From Bacteroidota bacterium (GTDB lineage: Bacteria > CLD3 > SB21): a stretch of 18,534 bases of DNA. The stretch spans positions 445 to 18,978 of the forward strand of contig JAGQUY010000165.1 of assembly GCA_020438245.1 (NCBI GenBank). The letters run 5' to 3'. Of the stretch, positions 16,124-18,534 are shown piece by piece. The notes beneath the pieces were generated by a model. That model saw nothing but the letters and a program-made list of their open reading frames with translations. It made no database searches and was not told the DNA's origin. The position numbers and the translations under genes were made by a program. Numbering within the stretch: the stretch's first letter is position 1; each line of letters begins with the position of its first letter.

Positions 16124-16728
16124 TTTTGTTCATCCAATACTTTTTGCGTTTCCCGATCCAGATCGCTTTCCTTCTTTGTGGCGCGAGGGCGAACTGTCCC
16201 GGTTCGGAGATCTATATCGCGGGAGGACTGTCCGAACGCATTCTTCATTTTCCAATTGGTCAAATCCTTGTTGGATTCGAACTCGTACCCGTTGAGCGTG
16301 TCTTCACCGGAGGCCATGGTAACAAATCCGTCTGCGATAATTTTTTGATTGGCATCGTCCCAGAATATCTTTTCAGTGAACATGGACAGTCCGCTGTCGG
16401 AACGGATGACCACCGACCCGATGGCCGTCAGGTTGTTACCCCCGCCGTGAATTTCTCCGCTGTCGGAGGTCAGCGTGGCATTGTGTTGCCCTTCCTCATA
16501 AAACTCAACGCGCAGTCCTTCGCTGAAGGTGGTCAGCTGTTTGTTATCCCATCTGCGCATGTGGGCGAAATGCAATTCCGCCTGCAGTAATCCGCGATCC
16601 GTAAAGTACGCCTTTGAATCCCAACCTTCCTGATTGGGAAGATCCTTGTTCCCGACGGCAACCTCCGGCGCAGCACTGTAATCGGTGCATCCCAAGAAGA
16701 GAAGAGAAAGTAGGAGGATCTTTTTCAT
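16120..16728 (-). CDS. lptC: LPS-transport protein LptC, predicted lipoprotein
   Basis: 202 residues. LptC passes LPS from LptB2FG to LptA. The N-terminus MKKILLLSLLFLGC is a lipoprotein signal with Cys14, where E. coli LptC instead has an uncleaved membrane helix. The body has the LptC beta-strand pattern: GWDSKAYFTDRGLLQAEL, RVEFYEEGQHNATLTSDSG, GGGNNLTAIGSVVIRSDSG and TEKIFWDDANQKIIADGFV. The C-terminal 35 residues are charged. The gene overlaps recO by 4 bp upstream and lptA by 4 bp downstream (ATGA at each junction), which implies translational coupling. Sequence similarity within this family is low, so strand pattern, length and position between recO and lptA carry the call. Confidence 0.82.
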   Translation of the reverse strand: MKKILLLSLLFLGCTDYSAAPEVAVGNKDLPNQEGWDSKAYFTDRGLLQAELHFAHMRRWDNKQLTTFSEGLRVEFYEEGQHNATLTSDSGEIHGGGNNLTAIGSVVIRSDSGLSMFTEKIFWDDANQKIIADGFVTMASGEDTLNGYEFESNKDLTNWKMKNAFGQSSRDIDLRTGTVRPRATKKESDLDRETQKVLDEQK

Positions 16729-17483
16729 GACGCGTTGAGGAAGGGCAGTGTATTAAGTGAGGTCAGTTCGTCAAGATGGTACTGCAGATGCTTCAGCAAT
16801 ACGCGGAATACTTCGCGCCCCGAGTTTTCTGAAATAGCCAGATTGAAGACGCCAGCTCCGTTGGACTTGTTCAATTGCGCCAGAATGGCGACGGTTTCTT
16901 TTGTCAACGTCAGGGTTGTTGATTGCAGAGCGGGGGGACATGCTCCGCACACAACCCGTCCGTATTCGACATTAAACTTGAAATTGGATTGTTCCATCAG
17001 GTGTAAACAGTGGCTGCATCGCTCCGCTTCGAGTCGGTAACCAAGGAGACTTGCCAGTTGAGCCATGAAGTAGAGCAAACCGTTCATCGGGCGTTTGGAT
17101 GTTTTACTGAGGCCTTCGAGGGTTTGCCGCACGAGCTCGAACAGCTTCGGATGTTCCTCGTTGCCGTGCACAACTCGGCTACATACCTCCAGGACGGCCA
17201 TGGCCGGATACAGCCGCTCCAGACTGCACGGTATTCCAAGGAATCCGTTGAGCACAGAAGCCTCAGACAGATATTGTAATTCACGGCCCTCTTTCTCGTA
17301 GTAGACAACGTTGATATGCGTAAACGGTTCCAGAGAGCCGCCGTACTTGCTCTTGGTGTCGCGTGCGCCCTTTGCGAGCAGGCTGATCTTGCCGTGGTCT
17401 TTAGACAAGACAGTCAAAATCTTGCTGGTCTCGCCGTAGGTCATTGTCTTCAGCACAATTGCCTCTGTCTGCCTGATTGCCAT
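16725..17483 (-). CDS. recO: DNA repair protein RecO
   Basis: 252 residues, usual length. RecO helps load RecA on SSB-coated single-stranded DNA with RecR (RecFOR pathway) and anneals strands. The N-terminal OB-fold is clear (TEAIVLKTMTYGETSKILTV, KISLLAKGARDTKSKYGG, SLEPFTHINVVYYEKEGREL). A helical domain follows. The zinc-binding set is Cys156, Cys159, Cys179 and Cys182 (ERCSHC and VVCGAC). This is the first gene of the seven-gene minus-strand run. No good ribosome binding site is seen; the sequence before the ATG is A-rich. The promoter must lie in 17484-17620, but no clear -35/-10 pair was found there. It overlaps lptC by 4 bp. Confidence 0.95.
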   Translation of the reverse strand: MAIRQTEAIVLKTMTYGETSKILTVLSKDHGKISLLAKGARDTKSKYGGSLEPFTHINVVYYEKEGRELQYLSEASVLNGFLGIPCSLERLYPAMAVLEVCSRVVHGNEEHPKLFELVRQTLEGLSKTSKRPMNGLLYFMAQLASLLGYRLEAERCSHCLHLMEQSNFKFNVEYGRVVCGACPPALQSTTLTLTKETVAILAQLNKSNGAGVFNLAISENSGREVFRVLLKHLQYHLDELTSLNTLPFLNAS

Positions 17484-17620
17484 CTTTTTGGCTTACTTTT
17501 TGCACTTAGCTTGGTGTAAGTTGAGGTAATTGCTGCTGAAAATCAACAGGTAAGCGAGTTCCGCGGGAGCGCTGAAATAACGACTTGATTTTCTTTCGAT
17601 TTGGTACGAAATTTGAAGTC
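17484..17620. promoter_or_regulatory. Divergent intergenic region recO / DUF1573-cytochrome
   Basis: 137 bp that must carry promoters for two divergent transcripts. No convincing sigma-70 or sigma-54 boxes were found. An imperfect inverted repeat ACTTA-N8-TAAGT (17504-17521) and the palindromes CCGCGG and AGCGCT (17561-17573) are the only local structures seen. Confidence 0.3.
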
Positions 17621-18382
17621 ATGAAGAATTTGATGAAGTTTCCTTTTACGATCGTTTTGGGACTGACCGGTATTTTCGTAGTGGTTATGCTTGTTGAAAT
17701 CGCGCCCCTTCGCAGTGAGATCCAATCTGCAAAGAGACCCCGCATTGAAGTCTCGTCACCCGAATATGATTTCGGGAAGATTACCGACGGCGACATCGTC
17801 AGTCACACTTTTCAGTTTTCGAATGTTGGCAATGATACGCTACGCATTTACGACGTTCGCGCGTCTTGCGGATGCACCGCTGCGCTGTTGAGCGAACAGG
17901 TTATTGCACCGGGAAAAAGCGGGCAAGTGAAAACCACGTTCAATTCCAAAGGCAAGGTCGGTCGTATCAAGAAAACCATCTATGTGAACTCCAATGACCC
18001 GGATAAGGGAACCGTTTATTTGCACTTGTTGGCTCAGGTCGACGAAGCCACGGGAAAAACCCATGAAACAATGATGTCGGGATCCTACTTTGAAGGTCAA
18101 TGCGTCAACTGTCATGTCGAGCCGGCCGCGGGAAAGACCGGTGAAGCACTTTTTGTTGCTGTCTGTGCGATGTGTCACGGGGAAGGCGGCACCGGCGGTG
18201 TTGCAAACATTGTCTTGAAGGAACGCGCTCCAAAGCTGACCGAGTATTACATCTCTGACCGAATCTCGAGGGGTTCTCCGAGCAATGCGATGATGAAGGG
18301 TTTTTCCAAGAAACACGGGGGGCCGCTGGATGACACACAAATCAAAAGCCTGGTTCACTACTTGAAGGGTCTTAAACCATGA
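17621..18382 (+). CDS. DUF1573 domain fused to a cytochrome c domain
   Basis: 253 residues from ATG 17621. A basic N-terminus and hydrophobic helix (about 8-28) anchor or export the protein. Residues about 41-140 form a DUF1573 Ig-like beta domain with the usual SPEYDFGKI, HTFQFSNVGNDTLRI, SCGC (82-85) and TIYVNSNDP motifs. Two heme-attachment motifs follow: CVNCH (161-165) in the linker and CAMCH (182-186) opening a class I cytochrome c domain, with a likely axial Met in SNAMMKGF (224 or 225). It is therefore a periplasmic, membrane-tethered mono- or diheme electron carrier. The frame extends to a TTG at 17585 and a second ATG lies at 17633; neither has a clear ribosome binding site. The stop codon overlaps the next gene by ATGA. 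Redox partner unknown. Confidence 0.85.
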   Translation: MKNLMKFPFTIVLGLTGIFVVVMLVEIAPLRSEIQSAKRPRIEVSSPEYDFGKITDGDIVSHTFQFSNVGNDTLRIYDVRASCGCTAALLSEQVIAPGKSGQVKTTFNSKGKVGRIKKTIYVNSNDPDKGTVYLHLLAQVDEATGKTHETMMSGSYFEGQCVNCHVEPAAGKTGEALFVAVCAMCHGEGGTGGVANIVLKERAPKLTEYYISDRISRGSPSNAMMKGFSKKHGGPLDDTQIKSLVHYLKGLKP

Positions 18383-18534
18383 CCCCTCACATCAAGGTGT
18401 TGGTCGCGAAACCCGGACTCGACGGTCATGATCGTGGCGCAAAAGTTATTGCGAGCGCGCTCCGTGATGCAGGTATGGAAGTTATTTACACCGGGCTTCG
18501 CCAGACGCCGGAAATGATCGTCAACGCAGCCGTC
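18379..18534 (+). CDS. B12-binding subunit/domain of methylmalonyl-CoA mutase-type enzyme, 3' end off the window
   Basis: 52 codons are visible before the right edge. The sequence opens with IKVLVAKPGLDGHDRGAKVI, which carries the cobalamin motif Asp-x-His-x-x-Gly (DGHDRG); the His coordinates cobalt. RDAGMEVIYTGLRQTPEMIV is also characteristic. Because this segment begins right at the N-terminus, the gene should be the separate small (B12-binding) subunit, with the catalytic subunit encoded elsewhere, rather than a one-chain mutase. Related isobutyryl- or ethylmalonyl-CoA mutases cannot be excluded. The ATG overlaps the stop of the cytochrome gene (ATGA), so translation is probably coupled. 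Confidence 0.92.
   Translation, partial: MTPHIKVLVAKPGLDGHDRGAKVIASALRDAGMEVIYTGLRQTPEMIVNAAV

Larger units (their letters stand above)
9770..17483 (-). other. Probable seven-gene operon recO-lptC-lptA-lptB-rpoN-M61-UXS
   Basis: Seven minus-strand genes are spaced -4, -4, -20, +8, +11 and +22 bp, with no room for a strong terminator between them. A single transcript starting upstream of recO is the simplest reading. Internal promoters inside coding regions cannot be excluded. Confidence 0.7.

Noticed and set aside
15584..16348. 254-codon plus-strand frame across the lptA/lptC junction
   Set aside because: It is antisense to two overlapping genes whose protein patterns and coupled starts are convincing; no domain is seen in the antisense reading.
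17504..17521. ACTTA-N8-TAAGT inverted repeat upstream of recO as an operator
   Set aside because: Five-base arms with an uneven centre are expected by chance in A+T-rich intergenic DNA.
1..18534. Mobile element, prophage, defence island or CRISPR array
   Set aside because: No transposase, integrase, tRNA-flanking repeat or regularly spaced repeat is visible, and nearly all genes belong to housekeeping or envelope families.

Overview
The window reads as a chromosomal segment of a diderm (Gram-negative) bacterium of medium G+C. Evidence is a lipopolysaccharide-transport gene set (lptC, an OstA/LptA-like gene, lptB), predicted lipoproteins and a signal-peptide lytic transglycosylase. The long FCB-type OstA-like protein, a lipobox-bearing LptC, an M61 peptidase and a DUF1573-cytochrome c fusion next to a B12-binding mutase subunit suggest the FCB side of the tree (for example KSB1, Calditrichota or Zixibacteria-like lineages). 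This is inference only; nothing here fixes the phylum. The two clearest promoters are ordinary TTGACA / TATATT-like sigma-70 types.

Layout. (1) 1-1533, minus: a TPR-rich protein cut by the left edge, most like the N-terminal part of a Slt70-type lytic transglycosylase. (2) A 151-bp divergent intergenic region (1534-1684) dense in repeats, palindromes and promoter-like motifs. (3) 1685-4867, plus: an MMPL/RND-family membrane exporter followed by an NlpC/P60 lipoprotein. (4) 4868-9137, minus: a TPR protein with a small N-terminal beta-type domain, then a large soluble hybrid histidine kinase (pseudo-receiver, four PAS, HisKA, HATPase, receiver). The kinase and NlpC stop codons abut, and two stem-loops lie at the junction. 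(5) 9306-9773, plus: tadA, the tRNA A34 deaminase. (6) 17483 down to 9770, minus: a tight seven-gene run recO-lptC-lptA-lptB-rpoN-M61 peptidase-UDP-glucuronate decarboxylase, with gaps from a 20-bp overlap to 22 bp. (7) 17621-18534, plus: a DUF1573-cytochrome c protein coupled through ATGA to the B12-binding subunit of a methylmalonyl-CoA mutase-type enzyme, cut by the right edge.

How the genes fit together. Most genes with a recognisable role serve the cell envelope: peptidoglycan cleavage (Slt-like, NlpC/P60), lipid or hydrophobe export (MMPL/RND), LPS transport (LptA, LptB, LptC), nucleotide-sugar supply (UDP-xylose synthase) and a secreted M61 peptidase. Regulation is represented by sigma-54 and the hybrid kinase. 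Most of this is standard core-genome content. No CRISPR array, tRNA, rRNA, insertion sequence or phage gene is visible. No intergenic gap exceeds 170 bp. No clearly new defence or mobile system was found. The parts most worth a second look are the TPR/hybrid-kinase pair, the DUF1573-cytochrome fusion, the extended lpt operon and the divergent control region at 1534-1684.
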